A stretch of DNA of 64,000 bases, taken from Tieghemiomyces parasiticus (Eukaryota; Kickxellomycota; Dimargaritomycetes; Dimargaritales; Dimargaritaceae). The notes beneath the pieces are model-generated. The model was not told the origin of the DNA. It saw only the letters and a program-made list of their open reading frames with translations, and ran no database searches. Shown here one piece after another: positions 18,984 through 31,006 of this stretch. The stretch lies in the NCBI GenBank assembly GCA_027575765.1, contig JANBPT010000057.1, positions 1 through 64,000 on the forward strand, read 5' to 3'. The first letter of the stretch is position 1; every line of letters starts with the position of its first letter. A program made the position numbers and the translations under genes.

Positions 18984-21220
18984 TAAGGCTGGATACGTGT
19001 CGGGTCTCCACTCCTTGGATACGAACTAATGTATTCCACCCGACACTAGCCTATACCTGCCACCGTCTTTATTTTTTTATTTGTTACACAATTAACTTCG
19101 TTGTCGCATGCATTCCATAGTTAACTACTTATACCTTTTCGTTTATGGCTTCCTCGTGGCCTCTTTACCAACTGCCGCCCATCCTCTTAATTTTCCTTTC
19201 CATCATCTTATATTGAGCATACGGCCCCATATGTCCCTGATCTTCGACCGGCTGTTTAATGAATTGATTTACCTCATGCTGACTTTGGCTCAGAAACCGC
19301 CACCATAACCTTCCTGACCCTCCTAATGACAGGATGTTACTATTGCGAGGAAAGGCGGGAAGCGGGATTCATTGTCCCCCATTGTATACCTCTAGTCACG
19401 AGGTTCAATGTGCCCCCCTTTTTCTATTCAATTGGACGAAAGTGGGTACAGGGCCAGTGGGTGTGGCATGCTCACGCAGGTTCCTGTGGCTGGAGTGAAG
19501 GGGGGGGGGGTGCTCGGTTGGAGTAGAACCTCGGTCCCTTCGAATTTCTTCGTCTTCACAACTACAGATCACCGATTCTGAAACCACACCTTGCGCCCTT
19601 TCGCTTCGAAAGGTCCGGTTTTGAAGCTAGCTTCCGCTGGTAGGTTGAGGACCTAACCATATACCAAACGCCTGGACGATTGAAACCACGTGATCAACCA
19701 CACTGGCCTTGTTTACATCATTTTTTGTTTTCGTTCGCACCCTAATGTGTGTCCAAAGCCAGCGGCCCCATCGGGGACCGCCAATCTTGAGCAATCATTT
19801 CAGCCCTCGCATGCCTTTCCCGGGGTATTTTGTTTAGTTGTTGAGATTATCTTCCCGGCTGCTCTCTCCCCCCCCCAAAAAAAAAGAGCCTGAGGCAAGC
19901 CTTCGTATGGTCTGGAGTGATCAGTGGGGCACACACCCTTGTCCATAGCCAGCAAGGAAGGAACCGACCTGCGCGGAAGCTGTAACCTCTCCCCCCCAAG
20001 AACGTCTGCTTTGCCAAATCTGGAATCCAGTCGATGTGTTTCTAATGAATTAAGGGTCAAGGCTTGAAATGATGGCCCCGACGATGAGTCGCCCTCCTTG
20101 ACGCGCCTACTACGTGCGTTGCACAGATCCACCGCAATGGGCCAACGGGGTAGCTTGGCCGGTGCGGGTACGACCAATCATTTCAACTCCGCCCAGGCCT
20201 TCTCCTTGCCCAATTTTCCACCTGGCTCGCGGCCTACCCTCCTCTGCAGCCAAGCCGTAGGCAGTCTGGCCATCGACTATCCCCTCCCCCTCCGATAATC
20301 GCTGCCAATAAGTGAAGGGCAACAAACCCCCTTATCCAAGCTTCGGAACAGTACCAAGCAGCGCTGCTGTTATTGTTCTCATTGAGACAACCCGGTCCTT
20401 TGCCTACGGCCGTGCGGGGCGGACCCACTACCACCGGCTCTTCCTTGCACTCAGCCCTCAGCCACCCTATCTGCCTGAGCACCTGCACTGGCATGGTACC
20501 GCTTGTTCAAGTGATAGAGGCGTCCCTTCGAGACCAGAGTTTGCTTGACGCTCCGGCAGGCCACGCCCTGGCGGTGCCCCTTGTGGTATGCCCCTGTGTT
20601 GACAGATTCCCTCGTCTGCTTAGACCGCCCGGTCGCTCTCTCGCCCCTCAGCCCTGGGACCGGCCCCAGCCTTCGCTGCATCTTTACCTGGCCAGCCCCC
20701 GTATTCCACACAATCGACACCACACTGCTTCCCCGTCCACCCACCCCCGCCGTCCTTAGCAATCGCTCGGCATATAACTCCACGGCTGCCCATCTGCTTG
20801 TCGACATCGCTCACCAGATTCTGTTTAGCAAGCCACGCATACGATATCGTCCCATACGCTCCCTTGTTGTGGCCGGGCCCTTTGTTTTCCGACGCCAGCT
20901 GGCTATGCCGTGTTAGCCTATTTATCCTTCTCCTCCTCCCCTACCCGCCCCTCCCCATCGCCACCGTGCCCTGCCCCCCCAACCCGTCGACCACCTTCTC
21001 ACCGGCCCCACCTTCCCGCCTTGTGTCGTCTGTCGACCTGCCCCTTCATCGCCTTACCTCTTGTTCCTCGCTGCAACTCTTACCGACATCGGCAGCCCTG
21101 TCAGGAAACTTCGCCTCCCGGCCCTACTCCGTCGCCCCAGCGAAACCGCCTCAACTCCCTGGCCGCTTAGCCGTCTTGACCACTTAGCATTCTCACCTGA
21201 CTCTTCGGCCTCATCTTGCC
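18984..21220. other. Intergenic, 2.2 kb
   Basis: The left part is AT-rich and holds the 3' region of the Spindly-like gene and one small open frame at 19108-19308 (annotated separately). From about 20,900 the DNA is strongly C/T-rich, the leader of the kinesin gene. Other open frames overlap on both strands and look accidental. Confidence 0.5.
19108..19308 (+). CDS. Doubtful 66-residue ORF with signal-like N-terminus
   Basis: The ATG at 19108 starts MHSIVNYLYLFVYGFLVASL, a hydrophobic stretch like a signal peptide, followed by a small-residue PTAAHP that could be a cleavage region. The remaining 40 residues are hydrophobic and have no recognisable motif. Codon use is AT-richer than in the confident genes. 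It could be a small secreted protein, the first exon of something longer, or chance. Confidence 0.22.
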   Translation: MHSIVNYLYLFVYGFLVASLPTAAHPLNFPFHHLILSIRPHMSLIFDRLFNELIYLMLTLAQKPPP

Positions 21221-24200
21221 ATGGCCGACACGGAGCTTCCACTCAACGGTGGCGAGGCCTCCCGCCGTCCCCAGTCACCGCCCGTCGTCCCCGTGAAAAA
21301 GCGTAACAAGACCCCCTCGTCGTCCCTGTCCTCTGCGATGGCCCCAGCTGGCTATCAGGCCCGCCAGGTGTTCGCCCCGCCGCAAACCAAACCCCGAAGG
21401 TCGACCCGACTCAGCGGCTCAGGCTCAGGTGAGAATGGCGAGTCTCAGACAGCCCCCGGCGGCCGCGCTTCCGGCAACAAACCCACGGGAAAGAGGAAAC
21501 CCTTGCGCACCAAGACGACCGTGCTCGTACCGGCCAGCCACAAGCCTCCGCCGGCCTCCATTTCCCAGACTATGGCCGGAGCGCCCCGCACCCCGGTTAC
21601 CCAGCGCACGCGTGGCGACTCGAATCCCGCCCGGCTGCCCATAACTCCGTACACGGCCAAGCTGACGCGAACCATCGAGAACTATGACGCCGATAAGGAC
21701 CCCATCAAGACCTACCTCCGCATGCGGCCCTTGCGACCGGGAAGCGAGCACGTGGAACCGTTCCTGAGCGTCGTCAATGACATGGAGATCCAGATCGACG
21801 GTCGGGAGAAACGCGCCCGCCTCTACACGTCAGGCAAGTATCTCTTTACTCGGGTGTTCGGCAGCCTCATGTCCCAGCAGGCTCTGTTCCAGGCTACCAC
21901 CCTGCCCGTGATCCAGGAGCTATTCGACGGTTACAACACCCTCATCTTCGCCTACGGTGTGACCAACTCGGGCAAGACCTACACCATCCAGGGGACCCGC
22001 GAACAACCCGGGATCATCCCGCGCACCCTCGAAATCATCCTACACCACATCAAGGATGCTCAAAGTGACTGCCGCGTGTGCCCGGCCCGTGCCAACGATG
22101 TCGTGTACTGCCCTGATGACACTCTGTTCAGCCCGACCTTCCGGTCCACCCGCGAACACACCCTCACCCGCCAAGCCCTTCAGGGCCACCTGGCGAGTGA
22201 CGAACACATTCTCAACTTGGACACGGCGGAGTTTGAGTACTCCATCTGGGTGTCTTACGCCGAAATCTATAACGAGTTCATCTACGACCTCCTCGATCTG
22301 CGGTCGCTGGTCGTGACCAACGGTACGACCAGTCAGCCTCTGTCCCACCCGGGTTCGCGGGTCAATTCCCCTGACCCGTCGGCCACCTCGCGCCGCCCTG
22401 CCCGTCGCAAGGGCACGGGTACCACCGGTGGCGACCATCCGCCCGGCCTACCTACCGGCGGCCCCTCCACTGGCGGCGGGGGTGACGGCCCAGCCTCGCC
22501 CAATAAGCGGTTAAATATGAAGATCCGCACCGACGTGGACGATGACCACTACCTCGAGGGTATCACCGAGGTTCGGATCCGGACCCTGGAGGACGCCCTG
22601 GCCGTGCTCGCTCACGGTCAGAAACGGCGGACCGCCAACTCCACCTTGCTCAACCAGGAGTCTAGTCGGTCGCACAGTATCTTCACCATCAAGCTACTGC
22701 GCATCCGCCGCCGCTCGGTGGTGGCCCCCGATTTACCGGTCCCCCCGCACATGGTCCAGATTCAAAAAATGTCCATCATCGACCTGGCAGGATCCGAGCG
22801 CGCCGCCAAGACCCAGAACACTGGCGACCGACTGCACGAGGCCGGTATGATCAACAAGTCTCTCATGGTCCTCGGTAACTGCCTCGAGACCCTCCGCTTC
22901 AACCAGTTCAAGAGCGACAAGATCAAGCCTCAGATCGTCCCGTTTCGTGAGAGTCAGCTGACCAAACTGTTTCAGAGCTCCTTTATGGGAGGGGCCAAGA
23001 CGGTGATGCTGGTCAACGTCAATCCGTTCGATGACAGTTACGAGGAAACCCAGCGCGTGCTCAAATTCGCGGCCGTGGCCAAGGACATCACCACGGTCAA
23101 CCGCCCCGTAGCTGCCACTCCGCTGTACCGTGCCGTCCTGCACAGCAAGCCGCCCGTATTTGGCCTGTATGAGGACCCTCCCGAGCAGGACCGCCCACCC
23201 AAGCGTAAGCGTGGGGCCCTGGCCCTACTGGCCGCCGGATCGGACCCCAGCGAGGTCAATTCTACGCTTACCTCGCCATCGCTGGCACCGTCCTCCCCAT
23301 CCCGCGCCTCATCGCCCACCACCGTCGTCGATCCCCGGCCGCTAGTCCTCGCCGAATCACCCACCCCTGGAGCGGAAGCGGCTGCCATCGACGATGACCA
23401 CAAAGTGGAAGACGATACCGGAACCCCACGTGAGATGGACTTGGTTAGCCCAGAGGACGAGAAAGCCTCGGCTGACACGCCTGGCTTCACCTTCCGGTTC
23501 AACCCCCAGCCCCAGGTCGTCCCGGCCCCGCCGGCCGAGGATGTCTTCCAAGTCACCCGTGATGCCTGGGAGGAGCAGATCACCTACAGCGAGGAGCTTC
23601 GAGCGGCCATGTCCGTACTCAAGGAACAGTTCGCTGCTGCCCAGTACCGCTGTTCCGAAATCGAGGTCGAAGTGCGCGAGGAACTGAACCAGGAGTACAA
23701 ATCTAAACTCCTAGAAATTGAGCAGCGGTATAACCAGCAGCTGCGGGACGAGATGCGGTTGAACGAAGAGAAGATGAAAAGTAAGATCGACATCCTCACC
23801 CGCTCCCAAATCGAGAACGAGGCCTCGATGATGGCGGTGACGCCCACCACGCCAGAGCCCGCCTCCCCGGTCGAGCGGGCGCTCACCCTGCCCCCGGTCG
23901 TGGTGACCGCCCCGTGCGACCATGCCGAGCAACTATCCGAACAGGACCGGGTCATTGTCGAACTGCGTGCTAAGGTTAACCAATTGGAGATCCGGGCCGC
24001 CCACGACGAGGTCACCCAGGCGGAACTGCATGACCAGCTTGACGCCAAACACGCCGACTGGCAGGAGGAAAAGACTCAGCGCCTTCTGCTCACCAACCAG
24101 AAGGCCATCCTTGAGGACGAGCTTCGGCGCGCCAAAGGGATTCGCGACGACTGTGAGCGGCGCATATCGACCCACAGTATCACCTACCAGGGCCAGGTGG

Positions 24201-25606
24201 ACGCCCTTAACCAGCAAATCGAAGTGCAGGCCAAGGCGCAACTCAAGGAGCGCCTCGAGTGGGAGCGCAGCAAATTCGAGCTGGAGGCCACCGTCGCCGA
24301 TCTGCGCGGCCAACTCAGCTACGAGAAGGAGGCCCGGCGGTCGGTGGTTACGCGTGACTCAATGCACTCCCTGCATTCACAGCCGCGGACCGGGCCAGCT
24401 AGTCCGGCCCGCAAGGATAGCGAGGCCTCGGGCCGTAACGACAACTATGACGTGCAACTCCTACAGCAGATCCAGAAACTGCAGCGCCAGGTGGCCGACC
24501 GCGATCGTGAGCTCAATGCCCTGTCCTTGGACCGTGAGGAACAACAGGCCCTGATCCACGACCTCAACACCAAGAACAATTACCTGCTGCACCAGATGCG
24601 CGTGCACCGGTACGCCCAGCACGGGGGCGCAGCTGGGCCATCGGGTCTCAGCGCAGGCCCCGCTGGCAGCGAAACCCCATCCAGCTCCAAGGTGCGCCGG
24701 GTGTTCCAGCACTTTACCCCTGAGGCCAAGTCCCTCCGCTCCCCATCGGTCCCCACCGCCATGCTGTCGGGCCTGGGCGTCCCTCATTCGGACGCGGCAG
24801 TTCGTGACCCGGCGGCGCCACGGTCCCCGCACCTGTCACAGCAGCAGCGGCTCATGAAGTCCAGCTTCCTCAAGAAATCCCTGTTTGGTAAGAAGCAGTT
24901 GCAGTTTGACGAATACGAGGCCGAGGTGCTCGACCTAGATCCGGCTCGCCAGCAGGTCACGGGCACCATGTACCGCGGACCCATCATGCCCACGTCTACC
25001 GGGGGCATCCACGTCGAGTTTGCCGACTTGGCCCCTAAATCTGCGGCCGGTGGGGTATCATCTGGTCGCCGCCTGTCCTACAGTAGCAGTGACTGGGGAG
25101 CATCGGACGGGTATCCGCGCCCGCCGCCCCTCCCGACGCAGGGCGGTGGGATGGTCACGGACTCACCGAGCCGGTCGTCCGTCTACTACCACCAACCGAC
25201 GCCGCTGTCCGCCAACCCGCGCGGCCCCTCGTTCGCCGGAACCGCTCGTCGGACTTCCCGCAGCGAATCCGTAGGCCACGCCGCCCGCCCGGTCCATCCG
25301 TCGTCATCGTCAGCGGCCGTGGACGACCCACCGTACCTGCGCCGCCGCTCGAGCTTGGATCTTGACGCCCTCCGCAAACACCCCAGTGGGGACGCCGCCG
25401 ACGCGTCCGGTCGGATCTCGACCGGGCTGAACCCTCCGGCCACACGGCCCTTGGGCGTCAATCGGGCGGTCGAAGTATCCCAAACCTCCCTTGAGTTACC
25501 GCATCGCCCCGGCATCCCTAGCCAGGCCCACCCGTCCCCGTCCAAGCGGCTGCTGCTCTCGCCCTGGCTAGAAAAGGCCAAGGCGACCTTTCGTCCGAAA
25601 CACTAG
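21221..25606 (+). CDS. Kinesin-6 (KIF20 / Klp9-type) mitotic motor
   Basis: Single exon, 1461 residues. A Ser/Arg/Pro-rich head (1-160) precedes the motor domain, about 165-630, which starts KTYLRMRPLRPG. The P-loop is GVTNSGKT (about 246-253), a form typical of kinesin-6. Switch I reads NQESSRSHS (about 478) and switch II DLAGSER (about 520). Two insertions mark it as kinesin-6: one after the HHIKDA helix (about 275-335) and a Gly/Pro-rich one at about 365-425. The neck is followed by a Pro/Ser region, a coiled coil (about 780-1130) and a long Ser/Pro-rich tail with several SP-x-K/R sites, likely CDK targets. Kinesin-6 motors act on the anaphase central spindle and in cytokinesis. The neighbour upstream is the Spindly-like gene, also mitotic. 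I cannot decide between KIF20 and KIF23 groups with certainty; the long tail favours KIF20. Confidence 0.88.
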   Translation: MADTELPLNGGEASRRPQSPPVVPVKKRNKTPSSSLSSAMAPAGYQARQVFAPPQTKPRRSTRLSGSGSGENGESQTAPGGRASGNKPTGKRKPLRTKTTVLVPASHKPPPASISQTMAGAPRTPVTQRTRGDSNPARLPITPYTAKLTRTIENYDADKDPIKTYLRMRPLRPGSEHVEPFLSVVNDMEIQIDGREKRARLYTSGKYLFTRVFGSLMSQQALFQATTLPVIQELFDGYNTLIFAYGVTNSGKTYTIQGTREQPGIIPRTLEIILHHIKDAQSDCRVCPARANDVVYCPDDTLFSPTFRSTREHTLTRQALQGHLASDEHILNLDTAEFEYSIWVSYAEIYNEFIYDLLDLRSLVVTNGTTSQPLSHPGSRVNSPDPSATSRRPARRKGTGTTGGDHPPGLPTGGPSTGGGGDGPASPNKRLNMKIRTDVDDDHYLEGITEVRIRTLEDALAVLAHGQKRRTANSTLLNQESSRSHSIFTIKLLRIRRRSVVAPDLPVPPHMVQIQKMSIIDLAGSERAAKTQNTGDRLHEAGMINKSLMVLGNCLETLRFNQFKSDKIKPQIVPFRESQLTKLFQSSFMGGAKTVMLVNVNPFDDSYEETQRVLKFAAVAKDITTVNRPVAATPLYRAVLHSKPPVFGLYEDPPEQDRPPKRKRGALALLAAGSDPSEVNSTLTSPSLAPSSPSRASSPTTVVDPRPLVLAESPTPGAEAAAIDDDHKVEDDTGTPREMDLVSPEDEKASADTPGFTFRFNPQPQVVPAPPAEDVFQVTRDAWEEQITYSEELRAAMSVLKEQFAAAQYRCSEIEVEVREELNQEYKSKLLEIEQRYNQQLRDEMRLNEEKMKSKIDILTRSQIENEASMMAVTPTTPEPASPVERALTLPPVVVTAPCDHAEQLSEQDRVIVELRAKVNQLEIRAAHDEVTQAELHDQLDAKHADWQEEKTQRLLLTNQKAILEDELRRAKGIRDDCERRISTHSITYQGQVDALNQQIEVQAKAQLKERLEWERSKFELEATVADLRGQLSYEKEARRSVVTRDSMHSLHSQPRTGPASPARKDSEASGRNDNYDVQLLQQIQKLQRQVADRDRELNALSLDREEQQALIHDLNTKNNYLLHQMRVHRYAQHGGAAGPSGLSAGPAGSETPSSSKVRRVFQHFTPEAKSLRSPSVPTAMLSGLGVPHSDAAVRDPAAPRSPHLSQQQRLMKSSFLKKSLFGKKQLQFDEYEAEVLDLDPARQQVTGTMYRGPIMPTSTGGIHVEFADLAPKSAAGGVSSGRRLSYSSSDWGASDGYPRPPPLPTQGGGMVTDSPSRSSVYYHQPTPLSANPRGPSFAGTARRTSRSESVGHAARPVHPSSSSAAVDDPPYLRRRSSLDLDALRKHPSGDAADASGRISTGLNPPATRPLGVNRAVEVSQTSLELPHRPGIPSQAHPSPSKRLLLSPWLEKAKATFRPKH

Positions 25607-27869
25607 TCGGGCTTAGGGGATTTTTTTTCTTCTTCTTTTTATTGGGTTACCTCTCTGCTTCTTTTCTACCCCCATCTCCATCCTTAACGCCACATTCCCT
25701 GTTAAGGTGTAACCAATTACCCGTCATTATCTTGCCCGGCGTTGACTCGTCTGAATATAGCCCTGCGACGTTTCTCGCCCACTATTCACTCTCCGCATCT
25801 TTAATTTACCAACACCCTCACCGTCACGATTTCCCTTACTTTGTCGTCACTGTGTAGCTAGTCGAGCCTCATCCTTAACTTACGACTTTACCAGTAAATG
25901 TAACTTCATAAACTAATCCTCACATACCCAAATGGTCAGCAACCGGGCCAACCTGTTCGATGTACCAGTGTCGAAATGGATTCTGCATTACGAACTGCTG
26001 TCTTTTACCCGCCTGGCTTACCCCTCGTTCCAGGCAATGGAACAGTGGACCACCGCGACACGTCCCCCAGCTGGCCGGAGGAAGTGGTATTCACCATATA
26101 TAAATATATATATGGCCTGACCTCCACGGCCAATGTACCCTTGGGCGGACCGCTACTTATAAAAGTTCAGATGTAATAACAGTTGCTCATAAAGGCCCAT
26201 ACAATCCCGATCGGACTTGATGGGTTCCCGTCTGGCCGCCGTTCATGTGCTCGCCAGCCTTGCTTCACTGTTTCGCTTTGTAGGTCCCACTCCCCTGCTG
26301 CTCTATTCATAAACCGATCGGGCCCACATCAGGACCGGTGTCGTTCGGCAAATTCTACGCAGTCCTTGTGGGGCACTAGGTTCAATTTGACTATGCATGG
26401 TACACTACAGCTCGCTCATCGCGCCAAAGCTATCTTACATTCGCCCATTTGATGCTTGCCTAGGCACTATGGCTGACCGTATTTTAGTCCAATTCCCCTC
26501 CCTCTTCCTCTTTTTGACACACCCATCATGAGGCCGTCCCAATGGGAATTAATACAGCCCCCCCCCAGACCAAGCTAGCTACTACACAGTGGGTAATAAG
26601 CTTCAACGAAGCATAGTCTGGCATCCAAAGGCCAACGATGTTGTCCAAGTGATACTATGGTGGAGTATGTAGCCCGAGATGAGGAGGTGTAACTAGAGGA
26701 AAGACCGAGGGAGGGTCGCTGGCGAGCAGGTCGAGTAGAATAAAGTAACGGTAATTTATTTCTCACTTAACAAATCTACAATTATGGATGATTCGTCGTC
26801 TTTAAATAGGTGTGGTTCGAGTGATGACGCGAAACCGGTTGGTGTAGCTTGAGGCGGTTGGTTCGGAGATTTTTCTCCATGAGGAGGAGGATCCAAACTC
26901 AAGCTGAGTCCACCTCTGAAATCAGAAAGTCGCCGCCTTCTAATTTTACCAAAGGATGCGAATTATCCGTGATGGGGGTATGAATATTCTATCAGGAAGA
27001 CAGATTCTGAAGGAAGGATTCCTGGGGTGCACTTCGGGTACAGTATCACGTGCCGTTATCTCGCCCTTGTCTTGACTGCTCACCCGTATGTGCTTAAATT
27101 TTTTCTGCACAAAGTGTCTGGCTGTCCCATCCCAACGATTTTTTTTTCGCCCTCAAGGTATAGGCTAGGTACCTGATATATTGTTTCACCGTGGCTTCGT
27201 AAATTTCACCTATAAAGGCCTGCATCAGCCGGTCGTCTGTAAGTCACCCAGGCCCGCTTCTTTTTAATTCCTACTACATTTTTTTTAACTTTGCTTACCC
27301 GTGTTGTCCGACCTCGTTCTCATCATGTCATAAGTAACTGCCGCACTGTAAGGTAAGCACATATTATCTGATTGTCTGATTTGCACATCCTTATATGGTT
27401 GTAATGATGATAAATTCAATCACAGACCTGATCTGATGAGTTCACTCTTGCGAGAGCTGCACCTTGGAGATAACGATTGTTCTGAGCCTTCGGGATTCCG
27501 CCGATCATGTCGTCGCCGTTTTTATTCAGGTTGGACACACCACTAACTTTACACCGGGTTTGTTAATCCATATTCACTTCGCAACCCTAGTCACCGCAAC
27601 GAACCATGGCTCTAACCTCAAACTTCATGGATATCTAATTTTTATACATGTAAAATAAACTATTAATTAAGAAACTTGCCGGATGAAATCGTTGTGCTCC
27701 TTGTCATGCGACCAGTGGTGTTTATTTAAAATGACTGCATCGGAACTGAGCTTACCGTATGGGAGATGGAGACCAGCCCTACACTTTAAAAGCTATCCAA
27801 GTTCAAAACCGTTAATTTCACGGTGACGTTAACATTGAAAACATAGGTGGCATCCGCGCATTTATTAAG
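25607..27869. other. Intergenic, 2.3 kb, AT-rich
   Basis: It holds the 3' regions of the kinesin (plus) and the CINP-like gene (minus), T-runs at 25621-25628 and 27138-27146, and a TATATAAATATATATA-type stretch at 26096-26113. A TATA-like CTATAAAG near 27210 has no reading frame behind it. No gene is recognised. Confidence 0.5.
26096..26113. repeat. AT-alternating tract
   Basis: An 18-base run of alternating A and T with one interruption, inside otherwise unremarkable intergenic DNA. Confidence 0.7.
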
Positions 27870-28758
27870 TTAGTACACCGAAGCCGCCTGCCGTCGGAGT
27901 TGCTCGATCGTCTGGATGATATCCCTCAGTTCCTGTTCGGGAACTGTCTCGACACAGCACTGGTCGATCCATCGTGTCATGAGCTCGTCGAACCCTTGGT
28001 CGTTGTCGTGATGCTCCCCGTCGTCTGCCAGAACCGCGTTACTTAACTGGTCGAGTAGATTGCGTTGGACCTCGCTCTCGGCGCGGTACATGTCAGCTAG
28101 GTGCTCCAAGATCGCCAAGACCCGCGCGGGCCCTATGACAGCTGACCCCACCGTGAACTGGGTAATCACGGTTGAATGCACTGGATAGAACACGGGACAG
28201 CAAGGAAGTGTAGGTAAATAAGGTTATTCATAGTCCGCTGGATAGAGCAGTACCCAATTCAGGCCGAAGTGGCCGGGCAGTCGGTCGACCTGAGGGGGAG
28301 GAAGGGCGGTCATAAGATGACCCTAGTGCATGCAAGTCATCCTTACCTGCCACCTGGCTGTTCAGGTCCGTTCCCTCGGCGGTGTAGTGATTGCGCAGCT
28401 GCCGTAAGTTTTCATCCATGACCTGAACATTAGCCAGCATACGCAAATGTAGTGCCCGTAGACGGTCCAGGGCCCGGATGATTTCGGTGGTCTGGCGGGC
28501 TAGTAAGGTAGCTAGATCGGCGGCAGAAAGTATCGGTCTGCCAAGTAAACCCGGGGCGACCTGACCCTGCTGTGCGATATAATGGCAAGTCTGGGCGTGC
28601 GCCCGCTGACTCCGAATGTTGCCGATCGAGCGGAGTTGCACTTGGGACTCGCCATGGAGCGCGTGCCAAGCGTCGCCCTGAGTCCGCCACCACCCCAGGG
28701 TTTCAAGCAGCTTGTCGGTGCTCTGGACTTTCGCGGTAATTGGTGCGGAATGGGCCAT
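27870..28758 (-). CDS. CINP-like protein (55LCC complex candidate)
   Basis: Two exons on the minus strand, 28758-28347 and 28180-27870, joined by a GTAAGG...CTATCCAG intron of 166 bases, give 240 residues. The order of segments follows animal CDK2-interacting protein CINP (about 212 residues). An N-terminal helix has a conserved Trp (GDAWHALHG) and continues to IGNIRSQRA. A central coiled coil (LARQTTEIIRALDRLRALHL) is next, then an RVLAILEHLADMYRAE segment equivalent to the CINP LLEMYRKE region, and an ELMTRWIDQCCVE segment equivalent to its YLSMWLHQPYVE. The final helix is IIQTIEQLRRQA. CINP works with AFG2A, AFG2B and AIRIM in 55LCC, and an AFG2B-like gene lies 13 kb to the left. The assignment rests on remembered family patterns and should be treated as probable. 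Confidence 0.6.
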
Positions 28759-31006
28759 GTCGTGCGTGGAAAATAGGGGAATGCGCTAAAGGTACAAAAT
28801 CTGAGAAATATGAATGCATCGTGTTGGTGGCAGGTTAAAAAGCGTAGCCATTCTACCTCGCAGGATTGTGCGGCAAGCAGCAAAGTCAAGTCAGTACCCA
28901 AGATATGGGGGCGTCTGACTTATTCAACTGTCATTGATTTTTTGTAGAAGCGGCTTAGCAAAAGTGATAGGATAGTATTATACGGGCCGGTGTTGGTGGG
29001 GAGCTTGAGTTCTAGCGGTGTCTTGATCTCACACACGGTCCATTATAATGACTAGAAGTGTGGTAGGACTAGTCGTAGAACTAGATAATAGAAGTAGTAA
29101 ATGTATGTTGCATGATTTTTGTTGGTACCGGCTTGGTGTCTAGTATAGGCCAGAGGCCTGTAACTGGGCGTTATCGGTATGGTGCTAGTGTAGAGAGCGT
29201 AATAGAACCGTAGAGAGGTATTGCGAGTATCGTTCGGAAGGAGAAATGATCTAAATGGCTGCGATAAAACGCGTAAGCTTAGGTAGTGAAATTGGCCATT
29301 ATTGTAGTTAAGTACATGCGTGGCTGGTTGAAGGTGTGGTGAGGCCGATGGTGGCTACTGCCTTGTGCATCGTGGTATGGGGTCATTTTTAGGCGACCAC
29401 AAGAATGGCCTAATTCACTAGGGAGGAGACGCCCATCGAACGTTAGAAATATAAGGCTGGTGGTGGGATAAAATGATATCAGCAGGACCGAGAAAAAAAA
29501 GAACCGGAGAAGAGAGCTTAGACAATACTAGATTTTACGAGTGTGGCAGGCGTGAATTGTACTAAGTACGGAAATAAGCTTTTAAGGCTTCAAACGGGGG
29601 TTGGGGATTGTTATCAGGATATATTTGCGGTGCCCTAAACCACTGATCCGATCAGTTGTGGCATCTTGGTCTTGTCCCCATTTCCATTGGCCTATTCCCA
29701 TATTCAATATTCCTTTGTAGCGACGCCAACCTTCCTGATCCACCGGATGGCGTCTTCTACTTTGAGATGTGTCCCCGCCTCTATCCTTTTAGGGCTCTAC
29801 TTCCTTCCATATTATTCTTATTGATTCGGCAGTCACGCAGCTGCCTTCGTATTCGCTCTGGCGCTGGCCCCGCCTTGCACTATCGTCCTTGGGCTCGCCT
29901 GAACCGACACGTAGCCGCGGTGAAGGATGCAGGGCGTCCTTCCGTATAAAAGTCCCTCTGGGTCGCTACACAATAATCGATAGCTTATCCAACATCACCA
30001 GTTTCCACCGTTATCATTTCACTCTTTTGTAAGTCACTTCAGTTTATTAACCTTTTGCCTCTTAGTTCTTAACCGTAGTTTCCTCTAGGGTAGTTTTCCC
30101 TACGATAATATTCTGTCGTTTTATTGAGCGGCGACCGTTAGGTCTTTTTATACTTGAATGATGGCCAACATCAATCAAGTAACTAGCCAGCCTGGACTAG
30201 GGGGATCCAGGACGACAGGCCGTGGCGGGACCGGGCGCCGGCATGAATAGAAGGGCGGCTAGGTAGCTGCCAGAGAAAGGGTAGAGAAGGAGAAGGTCCT
30301 AGAAGGATAGCAGGCGGCGGCGCCAGTGCGGATGGCACGCTCAAAGATCAGGAAGACTGAACGCCTATCGAAAGGATATATGGAAAATAGGTAAAGAAAG
30401 GGGGAGGATAATGGATGTGGATAAAAGCGTGAAGCCTGGATAATGCAGACTACCAAATAGGTAGGCCATCATTGATCGGGATCAAGCTATGGCATGAGGT
30501 GCGCGGAGGCGGGGATGCAGCATCAATCAATGTTTCAATGAGATTACCATTGTGAAGGTATTGCAATCGACCACAAGGCGTCCCTCGTGGGTGCCTGGGG
30601 AAGGGGCCACGGAGGAAGGACCAGCAAGGAGGTGAGGGTAACTGGGTGCTGCGTGTTTTATAGTGTCGTTTGGTCGGCCTTTGTTGCTACGCGACTTCAG
30701 GAGACAATGTCGTCTCTCCTTTCGTTGTGAGTGCTAGCCGAGGAAGGGCTTCCGGCGGCAAGATAGCGTGCCTCCTTGCACGCCGCCAAGCGCCAACTAG
30801 ATGATGATTGTGACAAAGGACAATTAACCAGCCCCTCCGTCAAATGCAGAAAGCATATAAATAAGCGCAAAGTAGGGGAATTCCAGAGGACTAGGAACTG
30901 TAATTTAATGGACCCAACGTTAACAGAGAAAAATAAATAAATGTACACATAACGAGGTATTGGCGCTAAGGAAAGGATGGGTAGAATAAAAATGAGGAGG
31001 TACCCC
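28759..31006. other. Intergenic, 2.2 kb, AT-rich
   Basis: No confident gene. The left part is the promoter side of the CINP-like gene; the right end is the 3' region of the Rer2 gene. In the middle, a TATA box at 29945-29952 precedes a tiny frame at 30158-30250 (30-31 codons, Gly/Arg/Thr-rich, starting ATGATG), too short to call. Its other open frames look accidental. Confidence 0.5.
29945..29952 (+). promoter_or_regulatory. Orphan TATA box
   Basis: TATAAAAG in an otherwise gene-free stretch, followed at 30034 by a donor-like TGTAAGT and at 30158 by a frame of about 30 codons. The arrangement would fit a short spliced or non-coding transcript, but nothing else supports one. Confidence 0.25.
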
